Assembly (NCBI RefSeq): GCF_036785885.1
Contig: NC_092323.1
Coordinates: forward strand, 18,732,501-18,796,500
Length of the DNA: 64,000 nt
Direction of reading: 5' to 3'
Source: Coffea arabica
Lineage: Eukaryota; Streptophyta; Magnoliopsida; Gentianales; Rubiaceae
In this document: piece after piece, positions 53,029-61,841 of the stretch
Layout of the letters: each line of letters begins with the position of its first letter
Numbering within the stretch: position 1 is the stretch's first letter
Program-made: the position numbers and the translations under genes
Notes under the pieces: model-generated
What the model was told of the DNA's origin: nothing
The model's database searches: none
What the model saw: the letters and a program-made list of their open reading frames with translations, nothing else

Positions 53029-54295
53029 TGTTAGTCCCACAGACAACCAAGAGGGGGGGGTGAATTGGTTTGATTAAAATTTTAACCAAGTTTATGCACT
53101 TTTTCGTTAATGAAAATTTACCTTCCTTTTTAGTAATTATCAACCAAGTAGATTAGAAGACAATAGCAATATTGATCGGAGAAGCAAGTATAGATAAGCA
53201 ATGAAGATTTTATTAAACAGAAATGTAAAATAGAGAAACAAACCAAGTGTCTACCAAGCTTTACCCAAACTTGAAGACCAAACACAAGGAAGAGCAACTT
53301 CTCTTTGATGAAAGTCGATCAACTAGATGTACAATGGAGGGAGCACTTCCTCCTTGCCCTAAGCCTCACTTAGTCAAGCCAAGAAGTTTTACAATCACTC
53401 AGAAAACCCTCAACAGAGCTACACTAAAGATCCTTTCACTCACAAAAGAAAAGCTCAACAGAAATTCACACCACTTTAAAACAAAACTGCTTTGGAGACT
53501 ATTTTCTAGCTAAAATATCTCACTAGATCTTGTAAACAAAGTGTGCAAAAGTCCCTACTTCGTTCAGACCAGTTTGATTTTAAAGGGAACCAGAAATGGG
53601 CTTCATCAATGCTTCCAACGGATAGAAGGCAGCTGAAGAGTCAACTAGCCGTTGGGGCTGTCGGACGTCCGACGATCGAATCATCGTCCGAACCAATCGT
53701 CCGATGATAGCCAAGTTGAGGTTCGGACGTCCGATAAGTTCTTTGTCGTCCGACAGCACAGCGTCCGACCTTGGGCCGAGAGCTAGCAAGTTATCTTGGA
53801 ATTTTTCGGACGTCCGATGCGATTGATTAGCGTCCGATGGCAAGCGTCCGATCCTTCCGGACGTCCGATGCTTCTATGTGAGCGTCCGACGGTGCTTCCT
53901 TCCTGATGTTCTTTATCCTTTCGGACGTCCGACAGTTTCCTTTCGGCCGTCCGACCTGATTGTCCTGTTTTTGCTTCACATTTTGGTTGTTTTGCTTTTG
54001 ATGACATATTCGAACCTGATTCTTGGATAGACAAAAACACTTGTTTTTTAAGAAGGTTAGATAAACATTTCAAAGTGCCAAGAATGACACACTTAAAAGA
54101 CAATATCTTTGATCGGAACAAAACAATGACTAAATTCATTTATATTATTTTAATCTTGTTTGCCACATCCAAAGCATCGTAGTCTGGAGTCAATCAAACA
54201 TATGCTTTCTTTGTTCCATCAGGCCTGATCAAAGTGTTCACTTTCTTGGACTTTATTTCAAAGAACTTTTGTGATCATCAAAACCAAGAATAACA
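53029..54295 (-). repeat. Downstream (3') LTR of the Copia element
   Basis: The 1267-bp LTR runs from TGTTATTC to ACTAACA on the minus strand. It differs from the other LTR by about four substitutions, one base in a G run, and the absence of one 52-bp unit in its palindrome array. Confidence 0.93.
53655..53960. promoter_or_regulatory. Array of CGGACGTCCG palindromes in the 3' LTR
   Basis: Five full copies of CGGACGTCCG (near 53662, 53723, 53807, 53858 and 53922) and about eight half sites (GTCCGA) lie in 300 bp. The fullest form, TCGGACGTCCGA, is a perfect 12-bp palindrome with a GACGTC core, which is the C-box recognised by plant bZIP factors. The array is CpG-rich in AT-rich surroundings. 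A role as a promoter/enhancer array is inferred. Confidence 0.7.
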
Positions 54296-54625
54296 TTCTC
54301 CCCCTTTTTGATGATGACAAAACAAAAGTTTGAAATGAAATTTGATGATTGCAATGAAAGCTCCCCCTTTCAAAATAGACAAGAACTTCCCCTGCCATAG
54401 TGAATCAAAGAACTTTTGAAAACCTCCCCCTCACTAGACTGCCCAACCGAGTTTAGACAATTATCCAAAAACATGACAATTAAGTAACACACAACCAACA
54501 TATCACCAATTCAATCCATCAGCAAAATCCAAATTTAATTCCAAATTTAATTAAACCATCAATCAATTCAACATATCCAACATCATCAAATCCTCATCAA
54601 TCCATTCTCCCCCTTTTTGTCATCA
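54296..54625 (-). other. Polypurine tract with further PPT-like copies
   Basis: In element orientation AAAAAGGGGGAGAA lies directly against the 3' LTR (54309-54296) and would prime plus-strand DNA synthesis. Similar tracts recur upstream at about 54360 (AAAGGGGGAGC), 54424 (GAGGGGGAGG) and 54607-54620 (AAAAAGGGGGAGAATGG). The first and last also share a GATGAC-type lead. Repeated PPT-like motifs are a known Sirevirus feature. Confidence 0.8.
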
Positions 54626-54961
54626 CAAAGGACAAACCAAAAACATCCATCTTATACACAAATACATCTTATCCAAAATGTAAACCAAAAACAATTCATT
54701 CCATTCACATAAACAGAATAAACATCACCAGAATAAACAATTCATTCCATACACAAACATCACCAGTACTTAAACATCACCAATAACTTCCATCAAGATA
54801 CTTAGAAACATCACAGAACTTAAACATAAACAAGAATATCCATTATATTACACCACAGTACTTAGATCATCCATCAAAACACACCAAAAGAAACTTAGAA
54901 TATCCACAACATAACATATTCTAAAAGAGACAAACAAAATGCAAATGTCCTAAATGATGAA

Positions 54962-56626
54962 CTAAGTGGATCCAGGTGTCCTCCGAGAGAGCTGATATTG
55001 GTCAAGATCCTCCTCTTCAGTCTCTTCATCATCTTCAGCAGCCTCTTCAACTGGTGCCTTGCCTTTATCTGATGTAGAGGTGCCATGAGGAGTCACAGGG
55101 GTTGAAGAACCAGGATCCGGAATTGATGAACTTGGATCAGTGGGGTGTGACTCTTTGTCATGGGAAACTTCCTCAACCACAGGTGGAGGAAAAAGAAGAT
55201 TCTTTTTGTCAAGAAAGGCAGTTTGTTGCTCAGAAGACATGGTGAGCATGAGACCATGTTCTAGAAGAAAAACATGTTGTTTGAGTTCATGAAGAAGCTC
55301 AATTACTTCATTACTGGAAGAGGAAGATGGTCTAGTGGCAGATTTCCTAGAGTGAATGGGAGTGAGTAAAATGGGTGAAGGATCATGTACAGTCTTGGAC
55401 CTTTGTTCACTAGATGATGCCCCCTTATATGCCCACAGATTATCTTTAAAAATAAGATTTTTTCTTTCAAAATATGCTTTGGTAAAGGCATAAGAAGATG
55501 CTTCTTTGGGACACACACCTAGTGTTGGAACTTTATAAAACTCAAAAATCTTTTGAAGAAACTTTCCATAGGATAGTTTTCTTCGAGAGTCAGTAGCATA
55601 GCGAAGTAAAAACTTGCACATGACAAAACCAAAATCAATACGAATTTTTTCCCGAAAACAATAAAACAGATACAACTCCATTTTGTTTGCATCAGTTCTG
55701 TGCCCATCAGTGGGCACAAGCAGGTTTGAAATGATGGAAAAGGCAATTAAATTTACAGGGGCCAGATCATTCAATTTAGCATCAGCAGGTGAGGAAAAAC
55801 TTCTTTTGAAATAGGTTAACATTTTTGTCCCATCAAAATGATTTGCAGCAGTAGGAAGCTCTTCATAGGAAAAGAAATTAGCAACCTTATCTTTGCATAA
55901 ACGTTCAATGGTAGTATTCAAAATGAAATTCACAATATCAGAATCAAAGAGTATCTCTACCCCATTTACCCTAGACATGATCTCAGTTTGGTCAGTTCCC
56001 TTCCTAAGATTGGCAAAAAATTGATGCAGCATATCAGGATAGTAGACATTGGGCATGGAAATCAGATGTGACCATTTCTGGAAATCAAATAGACTTAGAA
56101 TGGATTCTAACCCTATGGAGCGAAATTCAGAGGGGTTTACGGTTCTTTGAGGGATGACACCCTTCTGTGATATCCAAGCGTATTTGTCTTTCGCAGCATC
56201 ATCAAAGAATGTAGGGAGAGGGACTGATTTAGGAGGCGGTTGAGAAGAGGTCCCCTGTCCAGATTCTGGTTGAGGAGTGGGTTGAGGAGTAGGCCGTGAC
56301 ATTTGACCTTTGATGGCTCCCCTTTTGAAGCGTTTGGATGTCCGTTTGACAGTGGGAAGATCCTCATCCACATCCCTGAGTGGATGCTTGCGTCCGGCAG
56401 TAACTTTTCCTCCCCTTAGATTCACCATGGTTCTAAATGTGTGGAATGGAGGATGCAAATGATGCACACAGCAGTAGGGAAGTGAATCGCACAGAAATTT
56501 TGGGACAAAAACACCTTGAACGAGATTTGACAGAGCGGTTATGCAAGAGTAGGGTTGTGAGGAAAATTTGGGGATTTGCGAAATGTTACTCAGTTTGGTG
56601 AAATGATCAGGAGAAATGAAACGCAA
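54962..56626 (-). CDS. Third ORF of the Copia element (envelope-position, function unknown)
   Basis: An uninterrupted 554-codon frame lies between pol and the 3' LTR, where Sireviruses carry an additional ORF often called env-like. I see no convincing signal peptide or membrane segment. The middle (about residues 150-400; FRSIGLESILSLFDFQKW, FGFVMCKFLLRYATDSRR) resembles a domain labelled 'putative plant transposon protein' in many plant annotations. The C-terminus is acidic and Ser/Pro-rich (DDEETEEEDLDQ). The true start may be the Met at residue 67 (about 56428), which opens a basic region (MVNLRGGKVTAGRKHPLRD). Expression would need a spliced or separate transcript. Confidence 0.6.
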   Translation of the reverse strand: MRFISPDHFTKLSNISQIPKFSSQPYSCITALSNLVQGVFVPKFLCDSLPYCCVHHLHPPFHTFRTMVNLRGGKVTAGRKHPLRDVDEDLPTVKRTSKRFKRGAIKGQMSRPTPQPTPQPESGQGTSSQPPPKSVPLPTFFDDAAKDKYAWISQKGVIPQRTVNPSEFRSIGLESILSLFDFQKWSHLISMPNVYYPDMLHQFFANLRKGTDQTEIMSRVNGVEILFDSDIVNFILNTTIERLCKDKVANFFSYEELPTAANHFDGTKMLTYFKRSFSSPADAKLNDLAPVNLIAFSIISNLLVPTDGHRTDANKMELYLFYCFREKIRIDFGFVMCKFLLRYATDSRRKLSYGKFLQKIFEFYKVPTLGVCPKEASSYAFTKAYFERKNLIFKDNLWAYKGASSSEQRSKTVHDPSPILLTPIHSRKSATRPSSSSSNEVIELLHELKQHVFLLEHGLMLTMSSEQQTAFLDKKNLLFPPPVVEEVSHDKESHPTDPSSSIPDPGSSTPVTPHGTSTSDKGKAPVEEAAEDDEETEEEDLDQYQLSRRTPGST

Positions 56627-56789
56627 ACGATGGGGAAATGTTTTGGTTGAGTCAATTTGGGAATGGTAGCTACAGAATGGGACGAATTTGAGAGTGAGGG
56701 AAGAGAGAGTTTTCGTCCGAGAGGAAATAGGATATGAAGAGACTGAAGCAAATAAGGAAGAAAGTTGTTTTTAAAAAATGAGCCGTTGC

Positions 56790-56905
56790 ACTGTCGGACG
56801 GCCGAACGAAGTTGTGCGTCCGACAGTTGCGTCCGAACAGGCGCAATTCTGGAAAATGGCTGAAGAACATCATCGGACGTCCGTTCATCTTCTTTCGGAC
56901 GTCCG
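56790..56905. promoter_or_regulatory. Second CGGACGTCCG cluster, upstream of the third ORF
   Basis: Two near or full palindromes (56874-56883 and 56897-56906) and several GTCCGA/CGGACGG half sites lie between the pol stop and the third ORF. The same word fills the LTR arrays. Its position just upstream of the third ORF suggests an internal promoter, which is inference. Confidence 0.5.
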
Positions 56906-56921
56906 AAGACTTTGAGAAATA

Positions 56922-59900
56922 TTAGGATGATTTTTCGATTATTCCTAATTTTGATCTTAGATGAATGAACTGATCTAATGGCAGAGCTTTGGTAAATATA
57001 TCAGCAAATTGATCTTTAGAACAAACATAATTTACACATATTTCACCTTTTTGAACAAGATCACGAATAAAGTGATGCTTTATATCTATGTGCTTTGTCC
57101 TAGAATGATGAATAGGATTTTTGGTCAAATTTATAGCACTAGTATTATCACAGAATACAGGCAAGCAGTCATACAACAATCCAAAATCATTCAAAGTGTG
57201 CTTCATCCACAAAAGTTGAGCACAACATGCACTAGCGGCAATATATTCCGCTTCGGTTGTAAACAAAGATATTGCATTTTGCTTTTTGCTAAACCAAGAG
57301 ACTAAACAATTTCCAAGAAAATGACAAGTTCCACTAGTACTCTTTCTATCCACATGACAACCTCCAAAATCAGCATCCGAATAACCATATAGAGCAAACT
57401 CATTAGATCTAGCATACCAAAGACCATAGTCTAATGTACCTTTCAAATACCTAAAAATTCTTTTTACAGCATTCAAATGTGATTCTTTTGGACAAGATTG
57501 AAATCTAGCACACAAACAAACAGCAAAAATAATATCAGGTCTACTTGCGGTTAAATAAAGTAAGCTTCCGATCATACCTCTATAATGCTTTTCATCCACA
57601 TGATTACCTTCTTCATCTTTGTCAAGCTTTGTAGAAGTGCACATTGGAGTTCCAACTTGTTTTGAGTCCTCCATGCCAAACCTTTTCAGCAATTCCTTGG
57701 TATATTTTGCTTGATTTATAAAAATTCCCTCAAGAGCTTGATGTATTTGAAGTCCAAGGAAGAAATTTAATTCTCCCATCATACTCATTTCAAATTCATT
57801 TTGCATAGTGGTGGAAAACTCCTTACATAGATACTCATTAGTAGCACCGAAAATAATATCATCAACATATATTTGCACAATAAGAAGGTCTTTCAACACA
57901 TGCTTAGTAAAAAGTGTGGTGTCCACAACACCCTTTTTGAACCCTTTTTCAATCAAGAACCCACTTAATCTTTCATACCAAGCTCTTGGAGCCTGTTTTA
58001 AACCATATAGAGCTTTAGATAGTTTAAACACATGACTTGGAAATTTTGTATTTTCAAAATCGGGGGGTTGATCCACATATACTTCTTGATCAATAAAACC
58101 ATTTAAAAAAGCACTTTTAACATCCATTTGAAACAATTTGAAGCCTTTAAAGCATGCAAACGCAAGGAGCATTCTAATAGATTCTAATCTTGCTACGGGA
58201 GCAAATGTTTCATCAAAATCAATTCCTTCTTCCTGTGCATATCCTTTAGCAACTAATCTGGCTTTATTTCTTACAACAACACCTTTATCATCTAACTTAT
58301 TTCTAAAAATCCACTTTGTGCCAATGATAGGCTGATTTTGAGGTCTATCAACAAGTGTCCAAACTTCATTTCTTTCAAATTGATTAAGTTCCTCTTGCAT
58401 TGCCAAAATCCAGTTTTCATCCTTTAAAGCATCATTGACATTTTTGGGTTCAAAAAGAGACACTAAAGCAAAATTGTCAATCAATTTTCTAGATGAGGAA
58501 CGAGTGTTTACCTTCTCGGATGGATCACCAATTATAAGCTCTTTTGGATGATTTTGGCTGAATTTCCAAGCCTTGGGAAGATCTTTGAGTGGATCATCAT
58601 TTTTGTCTTCATCTTCCTCTTCTTGATCATTATGAACTTCATTTTCCATTTCAGTTGCTGCTGGTTTAGAACTTCCTTCATTTCCAATTGACAGCTTTTC
58701 CATTCCTGCTCGAACACCTACATCATCATCCTCACACGGACTTTTGGAATTATCATCATTGGTTTCATCAAATGTTATATGTATAGCTTCTTCAATCACA
58801 AGAGTCCTTCTATTAAAAACTCTATATCCTCTTTTATTTTCACAATATCCCAAAAATATTCCTTCATCAGATTTTTTATCAAACTTGCCAAGATGTTCCT
58901 TTAGATTCAAAATAAAGCATTTACAACCAAATACTTTGAAATAACCAACCGTAGGTTTCTTATCAAAAATCAGTTCATAAGGAGTTTTCTTCAAAATAGG
59001 TCTCAAAAGAATTCTATTCATCACATAACATGCAGTGTTTACCGCTTCAGCCCAAAGGTATTTAGGCAATCTACAATCATTCAACATAGTTCTAGCAGCC
59101 TCTTGGAGAGTCCTGTTTTTCCTTTCTACAACACCATTTTGCTGTGGAGTCCTTGCAATAGAAAACTCATGAGTTATACCATTATAATCACAAAATTCTG
59201 GAAAACCACAAAATTTGAATTCGGTTCCATTATCACTTCTAATTCTAACAATTTTTAAACCAAGCAGATTTTGCACTTTAGCAAACAATGAAGTAAAATT
59301 CTTGAAGGCATCATCTTTATGAGCAAGAAATATCACCCATGTGTATCTAGAATAATCATCCACAATCACAAGACAGTATTTCTTACCACCCAAGCTAGAG
59401 ATTTGAGTAGGGCCAAATAAGTCAAGATGCAAGAGTTCTAAGGGTTTTGAAGTAGATACACACTTCTTTGTTTTAAAAGAAACTTTTGTTTGCTTACCAA
59501 ATTGACATGCATCACATATTTTATCCTTTTCAAAACTGATTTTTGGCAAGCCTCTAACTAGTTCCTTTTTCGAAATTTCCTTTAGTAAGTCCATGTTAAA
59601 ATGACAAAGTCTTCTATGCCACAACCAAGGATCTTCATTTGAAGCTTTAAGGCATTTTAAGCTAGAAGAATCAACTTTATCAAGAATCACAATATATATG
59701 CCATTACACCTCTTACCTTTGAACACAACATTGTATTTGGAATCAAGTACAATGCATTCATGCTTTTTAAACAACACATACAAGTCTTTATCACACAATT
59801 GACTAACACTGAGCAAGTTATAACCTAAGTTATCAACTAAGAGCACATTTTGAACAAAAGTTTCACCATTCTTACCAACATCACCTATTCCAATTGTCTT

Positions 59901-60065
59901 AGCTTTCACATCATCACCAAACGTCACCTTTCCACTTGATTTTGATTTCAGCTTTATGAACAAAGAGGGATCACCGGTCATGTGCCTTGAGCAGCCGCTA
60001 TCAATAAACCATTTGGACTTGTTTGATCCTTTTTCCTGAAAAAATAAGGTGTTTGGTACCCATTT
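56922..60065 (-). CDS. Copia pol polyprotein (protease, integrase, reverse transcriptase, RNase H)
   Basis: The frame is open from the end of gag to the stop at 56922. The protease site FIDSGCSRHMTG has its Asp codon at 60002-60000, ahead of the first Met (59981), so translation must begin upstream, probably through gag. Counting from that Met, integrase shows HRRLCH (122-127), CDAC (156-159), and a D187, D250, E286 catalytic set (LDLFGP, RSDNGTEF, PQQNGVVERKNR). Reverse transcriptase has KSAFLNG and YVDDIIFG. RNase H has YSDADFGG, TEAEYIA and KHIDIKHHF. Every key motif is present and no stop interrupts it. The pol frame is shifted relative to gag, whose stop codon is at 60067-60065, so a frameshift or an unseen sequence difference links them. 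Confidence 0.92.
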   Translation of the reverse strand, partial: KWVPNTLFFQEKGSNKSKWFIDSGCSRHMTGDPSLFIKLKSKSSGKVTFGDDVKAKTIGIGDVGKNGETFVQNVLLVDNLGYNLLSVSQLCDKDLYVLFKKHECIVLDSKYNVVFKGKRCNGIYIVILDKVDSSSLKCLKASNEDPWLWHRRLCHFNMDLLKEISKKELVRGLPKISFEKDKICDACQFGKQTKVSFKTKKCVSTSKPLELLHLDLFGPTQISSLGGKKYCLVIVDDYSRYTWVIFLAHKDDAFKNFTSLFAKVQNLLGLKIVRIRSDNGTEFKFCGFPEFCDYNGITHEFSIARTPQQNGVVERKNRTLQEAARTMLNDCRLPKYLWAEAVNTACYVMNRILLRPILKKTPYELIFDKKPTVGYFKVFGCKCFILNLKEHLGKFDKKSDEGIFLGYCENKRGYRVFNRRTLVIEEAIHITFDETNDDNSKSPCEDDDVGVRAGMEKLSIGNEGSSKPAATEMENEVHNDQEEEDEDKNDDPLKDLPKAWKFSQNHPKELIIGDPSEKVNTRSSSRKLIDNFALVSLFEPKNVNDALKDENWILAMQEELNQFERNEVWTLVDRPQNQPIIGTKWIFRNKLDDKGVVVRNKARLVAKGYAQEEGIDFDETFAPVARLESIRMLLAFACFKGFKLFQMDVKSAFLNGFIDQEVYVDQPPDFENTKFPSHVFKLSKALYGLKQAPRAWYERLSGFLIEKGFKKGVVDTTLFTKHVLKDLLIVQIYVDDIIFGATNEYLCKEFSTTMQNEFEMSMMGELNFFLGLQIHQALEGIFINQAKYTKELLKRFGMEDSKQVGTPMCTSTKLDKDEEGNHVDEKHYRGMIGSLLYLTASRPDIIFAVCLCARFQSCPKESHLNAVKRIFRYLKGTLDYGLWYARSNEFALYGYSDADFGGCHVDRKSTSGTCHFLGNCLVSWFSKKQNAISLFTTEAEYIAASACCAQLLWMKHTLNDFGLLYDCLPVFCDNTSAINLTKNPIHHSRTKHIDIKHHFIRDLVQKGEICVNYVCSKDQFADIFTKALPLDQFIHLRSKLGIIEKSS

Positions 60066-61786
60066 TAATTTTTGGGTCCATAATAGTTAGCATTGTATCT
60101 AACTAACCACATGCATTTCATCCCTTTGTTCAGATTTCTTTTCACATAGCAATCTCCTTTCAAATGCCCTCTTTGACAACAGAAATCACACATAATGAAA
60201 GAGTTCTTAACATGTACTGGTTTGATATATCTCAATCCACCTCTTCTATATGTTGTGAAGCCATGTGCAATTTTGTTGTGAGCAAATGTTCTTTGACAAG
60301 CAGTAAGATGGGTAGATGACATGTTTCTTTTGAGAAAATCCTGTTTTCTTGATTTCAAAGTTTCATCCAAGATGTCCATTCTTTTCTTCAAATCACCATG
60401 CCTTTCCTTCAGCATTTCACAAATATTAGTCTTTCTGTCAAGCTCGTTTTGAACATCACATCCGGCTCTTACAAGGTATTCATTGTCAGTCTTTAGATGT
60501 TTATTTTGTTGAACCAGACTTGTATTTTCTTGAATGAGAAAAGCAATTTTCTGTTTTAACAGCTTGTTTTTATCATAAGATTCCTTCAAGGCATTATGTA
60601 GCTTTTCAACAAAAGATTCAAGATCATCATCTTCATCATCATCACTTTCAGATTGCGAGTGAGTGGAAGTTACCTCATTATTTCCAATAGCCATGAAGGC
60701 CATTTGAGCTGATTCCTCTTCTTCTTCAACTTCCCCTTCGGAGTTGCATTCATTCCAAGTAATCTGAAAGTTGTTGAATCTTGGCTTTCGATCAGCTTTT
60801 CCATCTTTCATCTTCTTCATGGGGCATTCATTTGCATAGTGTCCAATCTGTCCACATTCGAAGCATTTGTCCAACTGTTTCTTGTTGAAATCTTGTTTTC
60901 CTTTGTACTTTGCGATAGATGGTTGATTCTGGAATTGATTGCTAGGACCTCCCCTTCTAAACTTTCTTTTATTCAAAATTCTTTTGAAGCCTCTGGTGAT
61001 AAGAGCAAGATCATTATCATCACCATCCGAGTCTTCATCATCCAGGTGAGCTGGATCATCTTCACTTTGAGTAGTCTTTAGAGCAATATTTCTTTTTGCT
61101 CTAGCATCCTCTTCCTCCTGCACTTTAGATTTCAGTTTTAACTCATAAGAGGTTAGTGAGTTAATGATAGATTCAATAGGCACAGAACTTAAGTCTTTAG
61201 CCTCCTCTATTGCAGTCACTTTATTTTCCCATTCTTTGCCCAATGCATTGAGAATTTTTCTGTTCTTCTCTCCCAAGGTGTACTCTTTGCCCAACACCTC
61301 GAGATCTTTGATCAAGTCAGTGAACCTGCAAAACATTTTGTCAATATCCTCAAGAGGTTCAATCTTAAAAGATTCATAGTTTGTGACCAAAATGGCCTTT
61401 CTCTGTTCTCTCACATTGTCACCACCCTCATGGATTTCTCTTAACTTATCCCACATTTCTTTGGCTGATTTACAGCCTTTCACTCTAATTGATTCATTTG
61501 AATCTAAGGCACTATAGAGAACATTCATGGCCTTGGCATTCAATGTGAGGTTAGTCCTGTCTTGAGCATTCATTTCAGCTCTCATTTTTGGCCGAAGCAG
61601 CCCTGTATCTGCATCAAGAAAGTTAGCTTCATGCGGTCCTTCACTGACAATAAACCATAGTTCAATATCAATAGATTGTAAAAAGATAACCATCCGTTCT
61701 TTCCAGCTAACATAGTTAGAGCCACTGAACATGGGAGGCCTAGTAACAGATTGCCCCTCAACAAACAAAGCATGATTGGTTGTCAT
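60065..61786 (-). CDS. Copia gag with two CCHC zinc knuckles
   Basis: A 573-residue frame begins at the first ATG after the primer-binding site. The start resembles Copia gag proteins (FSGSNYVSWKERM, a tryptophan-rich start). The first knuckle CFECGQIGHYANEC is near residue 306 and a second, CDFCCQRGHLKGDC, near 530. Between them is an acidic Asp/Glu stretch and a leucine-rich coiled coil. A long gag with this layout fits Sirevirus-type elements, whose gag is larger than that of other Copia lineages. It packages the element RNA in virus-like particles. Confidence 0.9.
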   Translation of the reverse strand: MTTNHALFVEGQSVTRPPMFSGSNYVSWKERMVIFLQSIDIELWFIVSEGPHEANFLDADTGLLRPKMRAEMNAQDRTNLTLNAKAMNVLYSALDSNESIRVKGCKSAKEMWDKLREIHEGGDNVREQRKAILVTNYESFKIEPLEDIDKMFCRFTDLIKDLEVLGKEYTLGEKNRKILNALGKEWENKVTAIEEAKDLSSVPIESIINSLTSYELKLKSKVQEEEDARAKRNIALKTTQSEDDPAHLDDEDSDGDDNDLALITRGFKRILNKRKFRRGGPSNQFQNQPSIAKYKGKQDFNKKQLDKCFECGQIGHYANECPMKKMKDGKADRKPRFNNFQITWNECNSEGEVEEEEESAQMAFMAIGNNEVTSTHSQSESDDDEDDDLESFVEKLHNALKESYDKNKLLKQKIAFLIQENTSLVQQNKHLKTDNEYLVRAGCDVQNELDRKTNICEMLKERHGDLKKRMDILDETLKSRKQDFLKRNMSSTHLTACQRTFAHNKIAHGFTTYRRGGLRYIKPVHVKNSFIMCDFCCQRGHLKGDCYVKRNLNKGMKCMWLVRYNANYYGPKN

Positions 61787-61823
61787 CTTTACTCCAAGCC
61801 GTTAGAGCTTAATCTCAAGGAGA

Positions 61824-61839
61824 CCAAGCTCTGATACCA
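61824..61839 (-). other. Primer-binding site for initiator-Met tRNA
   Basis: On the minus strand TGGTATCAGAGC follows the end of the LTR after two bases. This is the complement of the 3' end of plant initiator methionine tRNA and is the usual Copia primer site. Confidence 0.93.
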
Positions 61840-61841
61840 AT

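Noticed and set aside
53580..54139. Minus-strand ORFs with SDVRKD/RPEGSDA repeats in the LTRs
   Set aside because: These are translations of the palindrome array. They overlap LTR control sequence and lack a domain.
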